Of a DNA stretch of 64,000 bases, positions 22,909 through 35,242 are shown piece after piece. The notes below the pieces were generated by a model. That model did not search any database and was not told the origin of the DNA. It saw nothing but the letters and a program-made list of their open reading frames with translations. The translations under genes were made by a program, and so were the position numbers. Origin of the DNA: Macrolepiota albuminosa (Eukaryota; Basidiomycota; Agaricomycetes; Agaricales; Agaricaceae); assembly GCA_027475525.1 (NCBI GenBank), contig JAMWFC010000009.1:1922001-1986000 (forward strand), read 5' to 3'. Every line of letters starts with the position of its first letter. Positions within the stretch are counted from its first letter, which is position 1.

Positions 22909-25540
22909 ACGACTAGCACATATCAACAAGTCAACGGTACGCAACATGGTACGAGGGAGCATAGTTGAGGGCCTAGCAGTCACCAGAATGTCAGTCAGCA
23001 GCAAGTGCGAGGACTGCATACTTGGCAAGCATGCACACCGCCCGTTTGATATGTGACCTGACCCTGAGTGCACCCTGTACGAGCGAGTCGCTTTTAACAT
23101 CTGGGGGCCTGCCTGTGTCCAGACGACGGGCAGAAAAACTCCCATGCTTGTTGCGACTAACCAGGGCGGGGCTGAGTGTGCAATGTGGTACCTCACAAAC
23201 AAGACAGCTGAAATGACCCTGATCTGCCTGGAATCATTTCATACACGGGCTGAGACGCAGTGGGGGTACAGGGTCAAGTGCGTACAAACCAACAGAGGCA
23301 CTGAGTTCAACCTTTTGGGTGCACAGCGTACGCACAGGTTCCTAGGGAGGATGGGGGCAGCAAGATTGATGCACGATCGGTAAAGGCAGTACTAGTGGGC
23401 TATTTTGGTTGAGGGGATTACAAGTTGCTTGAGTGTGACACAGGACAGATCTTCAGATCTTGCGACATCATTTTCAAGGAGGGTGCACCACACAGGACGC
23501 TCCCTGACAATCGCACGGGGGACCCAGCCGATGTCTATGAGATCTTCGGGATTGAGACAGCAGTTGACATCCCCAGCGACACCAACCTTGATGTACAAGC
23601 CCCTACCATCAAGTCCAGCGACATACCACCAGTGCCACCAACCCCCCAGGGACACAATAGCAGCATAATTGAGCCACGCAGATCCAGATGACTAGCAGCT
23701 AAGTGAGCCGCCGACTCTGAGCTGCACAAGGACCTGATTGATGACATTGACAACCCTGACTCCGAAAGCAAGGAAGAGACATACGTGAGCATGCCCGGTG
23801 CACTGTCAGTCACCACAAGCACTGCAGATGACCTATGGGTACCGAAGTCTTATTCGGAAGCAATGATCTGGCCTGATTTATGGAAGGCACCCATGGATGA
23901 CGAGATGGAGAAGATGCGGCAATGGAAAGTATGGCAATTGGTGGAGAGGCCTGAAGGCGCAAGGACAATGAAGAATCGATAGACCTTCACACTAAAATTC
24001 AATGAAGACGGGAAGGTTGTGGGACAGAAGGCCAGGCTGGTAGCGAAAAGTTTCTCTCAGATCCTGGGCGTGGACTATTTTGTCATGTACTCCTCTGTCA
24101 TCAAATACGAGTCATTCCGGATGAACCTAACAGTGGGAACGGTGTGTGACTATGAGATGTGGCAGATCGATTACACTAGCGTGTACCTCAATGCACCAAC
24201 CCAGGTCCTGATCCTAATGGAGCAGCCAGAAGGTTATGAGGTGAGACCAAGTAAAGTGTACAGGGTCGATATAAATGCCGGTGATTGAGTCTGGGGGAGT
24301 GGGTGCAGCAAACTAGCAGGGAACAAAGAGGAACCAAAGAACGTGAGAGACGATGAGAAAAGCCTGGTAACACTCCTTGACAAAGCACTGTATGGAATGA
24401 TAGACGGGGCAAACAACTGGTGGCGCACCCTTGACAACGACATGAAGCAACTTGGATACAAAAGATCCGATACCGACCAGTCAGTAAAGTCCAGAGACAG
24501 AAACGGCGAGAAAACAATTACTAGCATGTACACTGACAATACGTTGGGCATGTCGTTATCCAAGGAGGAAGCGACTAGGGCGTGGGCAGAGCTTGGTGAG
24601 AGGTATGAGATCAAGGACCTTGGCGACATCAAATTCATCCTGGGCATACAAATCGTGCGCGATCAGGAGCAAAGGATGATCACACTCGACCAGACAGAAT
24701 ACCTGAAACAGATGCTCAAAAAATTCGGCATGGTGGACTGCACACCCAAATATACGCCGCTTCCTCCCAGTATCATACTCAGCAGGTCCCAGGCTCCAGC
24801 AACGAATGAGGACCGCCAGTACATGCTGAACAAGCCATACAACGAAGTCCTCAGATCCCTCATGTACGCGCAGATAGGTACCCGACCCGACATAGCATAT
24901 GCTTTCACATCACTCAGCCGCTTCATGAGCAACCCTGGGAAGGCCCACTGGCTCGCACTAACCCATGTCATGCATTATATTAAAGGTACCATCAACTATA
25001 AGCTATGATATGGCGGTCCAGGGTATGGTGACTACGTACCACGTGGGTACTACGACTCCGATTTTTCTGCAGACATTGATACACGCAAGTTGATATCCGG
25101 AAAAGTCTACATCCATGCAGGAGGACCCACGTGTTGGAGCACCAAATTTCAGGATACGGTGTCCACGTCGACTACGGAAGCTGAGTACATTGCCCTGGAG
25201 AGAGCGGGGGAACAGATTCAATGGATGTACATGGCACTCACAGAAATCGGCATGGCGGTACCCTTACCAGCATCGTTGAAAGGTGACAATAACGGCTCAA
25301 TTGCAATTGCGGAGAATAAACAAAACCACAATCAGGTAAAACATATTGATGTGAAGCACCACTTCATACGTAACGTGGTCAAGGAAGGGAGGATCAAAAT
25401 TGACTATGTTCCAAGTAACGACAATATAGCAGATCTTTTCACCAAGCCACTAGCTAGGCCCCAACACCACAAATTCTGCTCCACCCTCCGCCTAACCGAG
25501 TGACATACATACTATGATGCGTACCACAAGTCCAGGGGAG
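22909..25540 (+). pseudogene. Ty1/copia pol ruin (integrase part, RT, RNase H)
   Basis: From the left: a GAG-pre-integrase Cys motif (KCEDCILGKHAHRPF, about 23006), part of the integrase core (VQTNRGTEF, about 23285), then a jump to the post-integrase region. The RT follows (PMDDEMEKMRQWKVWQLV, later LDKALYGMIDGANNWW). The RT active site is YTDN (24529-24540), expected YxDD. RNase H follows with the STTEAEYIAL motif (about 25170) and the ADLFTKPL end (about 25429). Stops at 23382, 23410, 23980 and 24286, and an integrase deletion, make it dead. The order integrase before RT identifies copia rather than gypsy. Confidence 0.9.
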
Positions 25541-25775
25541 TGTTGAAGAAGGAATCGCAGAGTACGCACCACCTCGCGTGCCAGCGTCACATGCAACAAA
25601 AACTGGAGGGAGAGGGAAATTTTGCAGAGAAAAGAACTATACAGTTCATGGATATATTGATCAGATATGGAGACACAGCACCTCAGTTGTTTTACTACAT
25701 CAACTGAGGTGCATAGCAAATATATTACCGAGCCATATACAAAGATCTAATAGTAACATAGTGTTTCTGTCAACA
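25541..25775 (+). repeat. 3' LTR of the copia element
   Basis: The block starts TGTTGAAGAAGG right after a purine-rich tract and ends CTGTCAACA. TGTTGA and TCAACA are perfect inverted ends. A 10-base stem (ACCTCAGTTG with CAACTGAGGT) lies at about 25680-25710. A shortened second copy of the LTR end follows at about 25795-25832. The 5' LTR was not found. Confidence 0.75.
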
Positions 25776-25839
25776 GGTACATTACATCAAATATAGTCGT
25801 TTTACTACATCGACTGAGTGTTTCTGTCAACAGACCCCT

Positions 25840-28300
25840 CAGATATCAGAAGGCTCAAACCATTTGTGTTTGTTGTACTTCCAGTTGAAATGTTAAAAGT
25901 AGTGGTAGTGGTTGATAAGACTTACCAAGGTAGCCAACCATGCTATTTTGGAGTGAGGGCATTTCCCAAGCTCTCAGAGAGGATGTTGCTATCTTGGTTT
26001 GTACTAACTACTAGTGGGATAGTAGTCAGGACCCTTCAAGCTTAAGCAGGACTGCTGCATGGCACCTTCCTCTATTTTTTATAGACTGCCATTTGTGGTC
26101 TTGCAACCTGGGCCTTGGATCTACATGTATCATGAATGGCCAATATATTTCAGTCCTTGGCTTTTTAAACACATCCTGAGCTCTGAGAAACCCCACTTCA
26201 GGTGCTAGAAGTGGCGCACAAAAACAGTTGATATTATTCAAACAGTTCTACTAAGGCAGACAGAATCAGTTAAAAGATCCTCCTCTTTTAAAACCAGTCC
26301 TGTTGCACCCTCTGTTTCCTCTGTTCCATCCCCATCCTCTGAAAGGACCAAAGCTGCTTCCTTGTTGGGTTGACTCATTATTATAAGCTCAACATTGGCC
26401 ATTGGAGGACTGCAGAAGAGGCTTATGGCCTAATCATCCTGGAATATTGGGGAATGGGCAGTTTGGAGTGTCATGGTTGATTGATTTGCAGTTGACACAA
26501 AACAAAGTGTCCTTGCCTTGCAGTGAGATGCCATAGCCAGTCGTAGCTGTAGGGTACTTGCGGGCTCTCATAAGTTTGATCAGCTCAATGTGGTCATCAT
26601 CGCTAAGGCATGAGTTGTTTAGGTAAATGTTCCAACCTTGAAAATCACCCCTGCTCATAGGGCTTCTTTTTACCTCAATATACTTAATGGAGATGCTTTC
26701 CAGGATCTGCAACATGGCACAATCCAGTGGAATGGGAGCAGATTCCATTACATGAGCAATTATTTCCTTTAATTCATTGTAATGTTTTTTGATGATGTCC
26801 ATCACAACTGGGTGGACCTCTTCCGAGTTTCTGAAGGTGAAGCTGCAAATTTTTGCTATGAAAGACAGGTGCTGGTCCTCAAAAGGCTTGAAGAGAAGTG
26901 TGATCTCCTGGGTGCATACAACCTCCAGCCTGGATAGGTATGAGGCCTGCTCCTTGGTGAGGCCTGAGATGAGCATATGGTATGGGGTAGGAAAGCACTC
27001 CCCATCAAGTTGCCACTTCTGTACTAGGAACAATACTCCCAGCGCTACCTCACTCTTAACCTCTACTAAACTCCTGATAACATTGCATGTTTTATCCACA
27101 GTTGCTAGGCTGTTCTGCTCATACTTTCCTCTGAAAATCCGTGCCCATAACTTAGCAGATGTCACCTTGTTCCAGGCTTCTACCTGTGAGTCCTCTATGT
27201 TATCCCAGGGGTGAGGACTGGAGGTGTATTTCTGGCCAACCTCCATTCAGGGCTGCAGTTCTGTGGAGGCCTTTGTTGTTAATAACCATGTTGTTCTCTA
27301 GGATATCCCGGTCGCCTTGGGACTGGGACTCGAAAGCAGCTGGGTTTTCTCCATGCTAAAGTCCATCACAACATCTGGGGTAGCTGGAGATGTTGGAGTA
27401 TTCAGAGAAAACTGTCCCTGGTATTTGTTGGGGTTGGAAAGGCAGCCCCCCGGAAAGGACAACTTCTCCAGGGAAGGAGGAGGCAATTCCGGTAAGACTT
27501 CATCCCAGTTTAAGTCTCCAACTAGCGTTTCCTCCCCTCTAAAGGGGTCGTCAACAGTATTACTGGGTACATTTCCTCCCAGGATACTGTTTTCGGGCTT
27601 GGGCAATAGGGAGGGCTCCCTGGCATTTGCCTGAAACTGCAATCTACTAGTTGGAGTAGAGAAGGGGGGGTTTGTTGCCGAGGTGTGTCTTTTCAGCATT
27701 CTCTTCATGGCGGGGCTGAAAGGAGGAGGGTGTTTTGGATTTTCCACCTCCCTATTGCCTACACTTCCTGGTGCTTCCTCAGTTGGGACAACTGAGAGCC
27801 TCTCATTTCCGATCACCAGAGAGGTTGGGCTAATCCACAGGTAACCCGCTGTGGAACAGTCCTTCAGCCAATCTTAATAGATAGTTTTTTGGCAGCAGAG
27901 TTCAACGATGGTCTCAGTGGGGGGAAGGAGTCCTCTTGTTGTGCTCCTATTTGGCTGGCTCTATCATTGGATACAACACAGGGTGTTAACCGAAAGTTTA
28001 TGGAGTCAACCAGGACGCTTACTGTTCCATGGCCTCAATTACCACCTTTTTAGGGATATCGTCCTCCGCCCCAGCTTTTGTCGTGCCGATATCCTTAGCT
28101 AGACCAGTTCTGGGTAAGCTTCCGTCAAAAGAAGGGGGGGAATCAGAAGTGGTTGACCCAGCTTGGGTCGTTGGAGTGCACGGGGCAGTTTCAGTCATGG
28201 TCTGAGTGGGTGGACTCAGAAGGATTACGAGTGGGGGGGGCAAAATTTGGGTGAACGAGAATGTATCCAGTGCATCCTTTTTTGCGCGTAAGCTCATGGC
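25840..28300 (-). mobile_element. LINE 5' portion: ORF1 and start of ORF2
   Basis: The minus strand carries the gag-like ORF1 and then, to its 3' side (about 26240-25900), short frames resembling a damaged ORF2 start. No RT follows before the copia LTR, so the element is truncated. Type and strand agree with the LINEs at 16441-20777 and 36000-38402. Confidence 0.7.
26434..28297 (-). pseudogene. LINE ORF1 (gag-like, CCHC knuckle)
   Basis: Three pieces on minus, 28297-28019, 27816-27298 and 27246-26434, form one Pro/Ser-rich N-terminal half and a globular C-terminal half. The last piece has IEVKRSPMSRGDFQGWNIYL and ends with a zinc knuckle, FCVNCKSINHDTPNCPFP. This layout is the RNA-binding ORF1 found upstream of ORF2 in fungal LINEs. 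A frameshift near 27250-27300 and another near 27820-28020 break it. The C-terminal 270-codon piece is undamaged. Confidence 0.8.
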
Positions 28301-28402
28301 TTTCTGGCAAGGAGATGTTTCCTGACACTCGAGGTTTGTATATCCTGTCCCCTACCACTACATTGCTGTTGAGGAATATGACGCATAGCTCTGAACGTCA
28401 TT

Positions 28403-28685
28403 TGTGACATCATCTTTATCTCATATACACGTATGTTTTCTTTTATTTCATTATGATGCGTTTATTATGAAAGTATGACATATATCTATATTCACGGCTA
28501 TAAATATTATGTCGCACCTTGGAGTCAGACTATCTTTTGATATTTGACTCCAGGTGCGTCATTTACTTTACGATATTCTAAACTTGTACTTACACACCAT
28601 CTTTTGATATATGACTCCAGCCTATTATTATATTGTCTACTGTACACGAATATACATATCACCGTTGCGCTATAATGCTGCGTCA
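28403..28685 (+). repeat. solo-LTR-like repeat Y1
   Basis: The block runs from TGTGACATCA to GCTGCGTCA and matches, inverted and diverged, 36417-36725. It contains a TATAAATA-like site (about 28499) and three GACTCCAG-type words. TG/CA ends and the second copy splitting a LINE suggest a solo LTR, but no clear target duplication was seen and a non-autonomous element remains possible. Confidence 0.5.
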
Positions 28686-29566
28686 ATCGCACCGGTACGC
28701 TGGGGCTGAAAAGCATCGTCTCACCCTCAATGCTACTTCACCCCTATCCGAGTCGGTACTTAATTTCGGCAGGTGCCTTGAATTTTAATTCCGGACAAGT
28801 GTACAGTGAGTGATTGCCACGTCACGACCACTCAGGCCAGAGAAGGATGGGTGGAAAATGGGGCTGGTGGCCGAGCACCATATCCAGCTCGTCTCTGTTG
28901 GGGGGGCCTGCCCTCGTTGACTACGTTGTGGAATGATTCTTAGGGGTGGGCTTTGATCTAGGCACCTCTCGGTGCACCTCCTTGTACCGAGTATCAGGTC
29001 GGTTTTTACCCGCCAGATTGTAATATGAGAAAATTCGTGACCGCATGATGGTTACGGATCAAGGAGCCGTTTTGGCATACTTGCAACAGACTATACACTA
29101 CACCATGGTGATAACTGTCAGCTTGGTTGTTGCAGTGGTTTTGCACTTTACATTATCATAGTCAATACTGGTCATTGATTATTGCAAACAACGTTTACCA
29201 TGAAGCTGCCACTAAAGCGGAGTTAAAAGTTCTATGACAGTGCTCCGGGTCCCATCTGAACTTCTTCTCGGCAGGGGTATCAACAGCTTATCTATCTCCA
29301 CTTGCACTCCCTTTCCCTCCCACATGATACGACTTCAAAATTTCGCACCGTTTCATCAATATTGCTTCTGTACACGCTGGTGCTGGGACCATACGATATG
29401 ACATTACATTCTTCAAGCGTTATCTATTGTGATTTTATCCCTTCCGATCTGTGAAAGTTATATATACATTCGGTGATGCATATGGCTGATGCCAAGAAGG
29501 CAGCGTCATTATCAAATGTCGTATAGATATGACAGAAGGCATGAAAACAGATGAGTCGAACTTCCC
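28686..29566. other. intergenic region upstream of the carboxypeptidase gene
   Basis: No convincing gene was found. The stretch is CpG-richer than the flanking transposon DNA and carries no recognised element, so it is probably native promoter sequence. Confidence 0.5.
29459..29466 (+). promoter_or_regulatory. TATA-like box upstream of the carboxypeptidase gene
   Basis: TATATATA lies about 100 bases before the chosen ATG, a plausible spacing for a fungal core promoter. It rests on position and sequence only. Confidence 0.4.
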
Positions 29567-31701
29567 ATGTTTTCTTTCAAGTTTTCCTTGAGCCTTGGCA
29601 CGCTGCTCCCTCGACTCTTCCTCTTACCTGCTTTGGCAACCGCTCCTCCTGCCGTCTTACAACCAGTGGTGACTAGCTTTAAGTCGAGCAACCAAGATGT
29701 AGGTGTGCGTTTTGTAAAGAACTCCGGGATCTGCGAGACCACTCCTGGCGTTAATCAACTCTCTGGTTATATTGATATCGGCACCGATATGTCCTTGGTA
29801 AGCCAGAATAAGCGACAATATTACTTATCTCATGTTCAGTCTAGTGGTTCTGGTTCTTTGAAGCTAGGACGTCTCCACAAACGGCTCCATTCACTTTATG
29901 GTATGATTACCTATCTATCTATTTGACAATGAGTAAACCATTATACATGTACTTCTTGAGGTTAAATGGCGGCCCTGGTTGCTCGTCTATGATCGGGCTC
30001 TTTCAAGGTATATCACGCGAGCGATTGACAACATTATCTGACTTAACTGACTGCCTTCTTTTGTCAGAGAACGGCCCGTGTACTGTAAATGCTGATGGAA
30101 AAACAACAACACTCAACCCGTTCAGGTTTGAAACACCTTTTCTATGATGTATTTTAAGAAGCTAAAGGACCTTCAAGCTGGAATAATGTTAGCAATAGTA
30201 CGTGGTCGCTGTGTAATCAGTTTCCTGCCTGATGAGCAGTATTTCGTAGTGATATACATTGATCAACCTATCGGCACCGGCTTTTCTCATGGCATCGACA
30301 CGGTTAATAGCACGCAATCTGCGGCGCAGCTCGTATGGCAGACATTCCAAGTCTTATTTGAGAGCTCCGCTTTCTCAGCGTATCACAGCCGGGAGTATGT
30401 ATTATGATTCCAACTGAAGCACAATCTTCCTTATCTGCTTTAAATGGATTTTTAGGTTTATTTTTGCTACCGAAAGCTACGGAGGGCATTACGGGCCCGC
30501 TTTTGTGACTTATTTTGATCAGCAGAATGAGTTAATTCAGAACGGGGCCCTAGTAGGTGAAGAAGTGGTAGTCAGCGCCCTCATGATTAATAAGTATGTT
30601 CTGAGGCCGAGGATTTTACCGTGTCCTCATACGTCTCTAGTGGCTGGATCGACCCATTGATTCAGAACAAGGCATATGTCGATTTTGCCGCAAATGCGCC
30701 TGGATACGGGCCACTTGTATCTCCATCGACCGTTGAAAAAATGAACAACTCGTTCTTCAAAAACAATGGCTGTCAGGTCCAAGAGGAAGAATGCTACACT
30801 GCCGGTACTGCAGATTCTTCAGACAAGACATGCATTGAAGCGGATGATTTCTGCGTATGCTGCCTAAATTGAAGTCCTTCCATGTCTGTCCTTTAATCTG
30901 TGACACAGACCTTGCATCTTTATGTACCTGCGACAAGAAATCGTGACCCATATGACCTGCGCCAGAATGTGTCAGAGTCGTTTCCTCCCGAGTTTTACGT
31001 GAATTACCTGGGCCTATCTTCTGTCACAAATGCTATAGGTGCAGAGGTGGCCTATGGAGAGTGTCCAGATCCACCCTTCGAGCTCTTCGCTAAAACGGGT
31101 GACGTGCGTCCTCAATGACTCTTGAAATGTCTGATGTTTACTCTGTTCCTTAGGACGCACGAACATGGCTGCCACAACTGGCCGCTCTTGCGGACACAGG
31201 TCTCAAGATTCTTATCTGGGTATTGACGTACCTTTTACTAAGATCCACTCGTCTTCTGATTTTCTTTGCTGTCGACCTTTAGGCTGGTGATGCTGATATC
31301 ATGTGAGTGGTAGCAATTTTTTTAGTCATTCTATGGCTTATACACTTACTTCAGCTGCAACTGGGTAGGAGTGCACGAAGCTATATTGGCGATGGAGTGG
31401 TCTGGGAAAGCGGCTCTGAATAGCGCCGTGTTTACAAATATGACACTTGATGGGGCTTCTGTTGCAGCCGTCAAGAACGTCGGCAACTTTTCTTTTTCGT
31501 CAGCCATTTCTGAGATTATCTGTGAAACATACTAAAACTGTCTCTAGGCGTGTGTATGCTGCTGGGCATGAAGTTGTCCGTATTTAACACTATTTTGAGA
31601 GTCCTCGCTGACCTTTCGTTGTCCAGGCCGCTTTCCAACCTGCAGCAGCACTCGAGATGTTCACACAAGTTATCAACAAGGAACCTCTTCACTCTGTTTA
31701 A
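29567..31701 (+). CDS. secreted serine carboxypeptidase (peptidase family S10), 14 exons
   Basis: The enzyme would remove C-terminal residues from proteins in the vacuole or outside the cell. Splicing by eye gives exons 29567-29797, 29845-29900, 29961-30007, 30068-30125, 30178-30197, 30250-30394, 30456-30593, 30641-30854, 30909-31103, 31154-31219, 31283-31302, 31355-31498, 31548-31575 and 31627-31701. All introns are GT-AG and the sum is 1437 bases, 478 residues, a usual S10 length. A hydrophobic signal peptide is at the N-terminus ([10 protein letters not shown]). Oxyanion motif LNGGPGCSS, nucleophile Ser in [11 protein letters not shown], Asp in AGDADIICNW and His in AAGHEV are all present. 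No stop or frameshift was found, unlike all neighbours. Exon limits are inferred from frame and family similarity; the short exons 5 and 11 are the least certain. Confidence 0.93.
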
Positions 31702-32206
31702 AAATATCCGCTTGCAGAGCTTAGTTGACTTTGATAGTCTTACCACAGTTATTGTACTATAGGGTGGGCTGCTTTCCAGACGTCCGCAGCTTCTTTGTAC
31801 AAGCACGGTCCTGCATAGAGTTGAAACAAAAGCCAGCCAATTTTCTTTGGGTCCGATTGAGGTGAAATAGCTCAACAAAGGTTATCTCAATCAGGGTTGG
31901 CCAATAGATTCTGTATACAAGGTAATATGCAGCATTAGCTCTGGATGGACAGGCATAGTAAATACTGTGCCATCTTTGCTAGTTGAGCTAAGCCTGAACA
32001 ATGGAGAAGTAGTCTATATACTGCAAGATAACATACATCAGGAAAACTGAAATACCTATAATAGTCTCTGCCAAAGTATGTAGCAGGTGCTCAGTTGTAC
32101 ATGGCTTTAATAGGCTTAGTAGAGCTACATAGTTCAACAATAGTCATCATTCATACATAGTGGTACATAGCATGCACTTCAAACTCAGTAGATCTTGTTG
32201 AGTTCA
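31702..32206. other. intergenic, no gene seen
   Basis: AT-rich sequence downstream of the carboxypeptidase. Several short words recur (GTACATGG/GGTACATAG, TAGTAGAGCTACATAG), suggesting a decayed non-coding repeat, but I could not name it. Confidence 0.35.
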
Positions 32207-32914
32207 TTATTGTACGATCCAGCTCAAGACCGTGTACCTTGAACAATGCAAAAGGATGGAGTCCGTCAAGGTTATGACACGTTCCTCATCTGAGTAATCC
32301 TCCTGTGATTTAACAAAGTTCGGGGATTCCCTCCTGTAGAGGTCAGTTGAAGCACTCTCCGCCCTATTCACATCTCGGGCAAGGCCAGGTGTCGAAGGGC
32401 AAACCCCGCCGGGCGGACCTGGAGTCTTCACCCCGGTAGCCTCAGGGTAAACAGGAATCGCGTCACGCATATATGCGTCAGCGGTGGACGGAGAAAGGAT
32501 CGCACCCTCCGGAGAAGGCGCGAGACCTGCGCCTTTCGACGCTTAGATGCAGGGCGAGAAGGGGAAGTCAATTCCCGAACAGTGGGAATAGGAGGGGTAA
32601 CCGATCTGTTTTCTCATGAGGCCTTCAGTCGAAACGTTGACGCTAGATGCGTCCGGCACTGCAGGCGCATTGCAGCTCTCCGCCTGGGCCGGATTAAGAA
32701 ATGCAGAAGGATCTGAACTGCCGCGCTGAAATCCACCAGCAATCTCAGATGCCGCGGAAGCGGGCATACCCGCTGAAGACGCCGCGGGGTTATCCCGCGA
32801 AGGGATGACCGAAGACGGTCGCAGCGTGCGTGTGCCACTAGAAGATGGTTTAGCGCCCCGAGACCTGATAGAGCCCTTACCGGACATCGCGCGAAGGAAG
32901 AAGACGACAGGCAA
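32207..32914 (-). pseudogene. unidentified ORF, broken once; possibly a gag-like N-terminus
   Basis: On minus a single frame runs from 32914 (or the internal ATG in RAMSGKGSIRSRG) to 32207, with one TAA at about 32544. The first half is Ser/Ala/Pro-rich and basic; the second half includes CPSTPGLARDVNR and a Tyr/Glu-rich segment (DLYRRESPNFVKSQEDYS). Such disordered N-termini occur in fungal retroelement gag or LINE ORF1 proteins, but no zinc knuckle or RT is attached. It lies between the two host genes and is CpG-rich, so it may be a recent fragment. Function is not assigned. Confidence 0.4.
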
Positions 32915-33159
32915 AGAAAGGTATTAGAGAAGACGACGAAACGAAAAACGACAAGGGGACGGCGCTAGACGATGGGCAAAGAAAACTTATCACTGAAATC
33001 AATTTCGAGGTACTGCTAGAAGATGGTAAGGACTCTAGAGGCTCACGGTCACACAGAGGTCACACGTCGAGATATGCCCCTCCTGCATTTCGTACCTGCA
33101 TTTGGAAGGGCGCTATATAAATACAGATATGTAACATGGAGCCTCTATAAATAAAATGC

Positions 33160-35242
33160 TCAAACGTTTGAGCCTTGAAGCTGAGTATCAAAACGCCCAG
33201 CAGAAAACAGATTCTTCTTCCCGAGCCGGACGCTGCCCTTGAAAGGGAGATGTGACAACTCCATCTCCCTGTCGTTGCCTGATAATGGCAAACCGCGGAC
33301 TCTCGCAGCCACAGCGGTCGATCCGAGTATCCCAGCAACGGCCCCATCGGAACCAAACACAATCTTTGGTATACATTCTTCAGTCCAGGTGCACAGGACG
33401 CTCAGATATGAACGAACCTTGCTAACAAAATTACTGAACTCCTTCTGTCGACCAGGTAGCACTTCTATAGGCACATCAATGATCTTTGCTGTGACCACAT
33501 AGGACGCCCCCTCCTCCTCATCAGAACTATTTCGCACACTGATCGCCTTCAACCAATCGTTCGGCCTAATGTGACCAAACGCACCCTCAGGTAGTGGATC
33601 GGGGAGTGGTGGAGGAGCGAGTTGTGGACCGTCGGTGTCGGGTACATCCCCATCAAAGACCAAGACATCTGGAAAGACACGGGATACAATCAGGTCGACG
33701 TCGACGCCTTGCGGTAGGACAATGCGGGCATAAATAGTGCCACTGGCAAAGAGTGTTGTGCCTGGTTTGATTTTCATGTCCTTGATGGTGACATTACGTA
33801 GGATACGCGGTGGAGGATTGGAAGGTGGGAATATTGTTTGAATAGTGAGATTGGAGATGAGAGGGATAGAAACGAGGATGGTGTTGGCTTGCCCGGAGAG
33901 GTATCGAGATAGAAAAGATGAAAGAACAGGAGCTGCTTTGTTCGATAAGGGTAGAATCATCCCTGAGATCTCGAGAGTGATGTTTGGGTGCGTCAGGATA
34001 GAAGGTGCACTGCTTTGTTCGATAAGGGTAGAATCATCCCTGAGATCTCGAGAGTGATGTTTGGGTGCGTCAGGATAGAAGGTGCAGTTGATACAGATGC
34101 AACTGGTATTGGGGGCCGGGAAGAATTTGTACAAGGAAGCGAGACAATGAACGGTATGGAAGGCGTTGTTGTATTAACCTTGGGTGGAACGGGGTTAATA
34201 ACAGTAGCTAGAGCATGAATGTCAAGATTGTTCGAAGTGCTTGCTATGTGGAAAGTTTTGATCGTGACGAGGTCATGAATCGACGGGAAAGAATCTTTGT
34301 CGCCAGGCGCAGGTAATCCGGGTATCTGGGGAACTGCAAGTGAATGAACCTCGAGCAGTGCTTAAGATAAATGAATGACTTACTCTGAAATCGCATTGAC
34401 GTCCTCACATCCGACATTTCTTTGTAAAACCACGTCCTCCATGTCTTCTCATCTTCGGAACCACCATGCAGAAGGGCTTGATCTACATTGGCCTGCACAT
34501 CTATCAATCCTTGCCTCCATGATTCGCGAATGAATTGTATCCACGCAGAAGTGTCATTATTGGGACGTATTACGACTGGTATCGAAACAGGAGTAAGCCA
34601 CGAGGCATCAGTTGGTGGATTGGCCGCGAGGTATACGACCATTGGCGAGGCAGTGACAGAGGCAAGAATAATGGAGGGGTCTGACCGGGAGGCTATTGTG
34701 ATAGTAGAAAGAGTCATAGTGACTCTGTGCAACTGTTGAATACCCCATCGCCCAAAGGCCTTCCACCACCCAGACAAGATTGAATCGTCTGGTTTGCTAT
34801 TGACTCCGGCCATAACACCTGCATTCACACCTAGCCTTGCGTCCACGGTGAGCCATATGTCGCCCGACCGTGTTATTTTGTGCACGTCCACACGATCAGG
34901 TCCTTGAAGCACAAGAACATCCCGCACGACGTCATCTGGAGAAAATTCGGACATTTTCGCTGCGTATGACCATGCAAGCATGGCCAAGAGTGCAAAAGCA
35001 ACTATACATAGACACGAAGATACAAGGAAGACCATCATCAATCTCGAACGAAGCTGACGATTGGACTCTTCTCTCGAAATCGCAGTTTCATGGTCGTTGA
35101 AAATGAAGGTACCTGACGACGACTGGGCGTCAAGTAGCGGAGTACGTTCAGTGGGGTTCCCTGCACGACCCTTGCCTTTGTCAGGAAAGTCCTGGGAGGA
35201 TATATGATTGAGCGAAGAATCCATGGCTAGGTCTGGATCCAT
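33160..35242 (-). CDS. single-pass membrane protein with a long extracytosolic AsmA-like (DUF3712-type) domain; frame broken only by a 77-base duplication
   Basis: ATG is at 35242 (MDPDLAMDSS). Introns by eye are 34383-34334 and 33417-33364 (54 bases, in frame, so optional). Residues 1-68 are polar with an ERTPLLD dileucine-type motif, 69-92 form a transmembrane helix (VFLVSSCLCIVAFALLAMLAW), and the rest is a beta-rich soluble part with VLVLQGPDRVDV, NITLEISGMILPLS, QANTILVSIPL, GRQKEFSNFVSK and VFGSDGAVAG. This looks like the conserved fungal family annotated as pre-rRNA processing or vacuolar membrane (Tag1-like) proteins; that link is from memory. A 77-base tandem repeat (33933-34086) shifts the frame. 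With one copy removed, exons total 1902 bases, exactly 634 codons, with no stop. As given, the frame hits TGA inside the second copy. Confidence 0.85.
33933..34086. repeat. 77-base exact tandem duplication inside a host gene
   Basis: Units 33933-34009 and 34010-34086 are identical. 77 is not a multiple of three, so it breaks the membrane-protein gene; deletion of one unit restores it. Confidence 0.97.
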
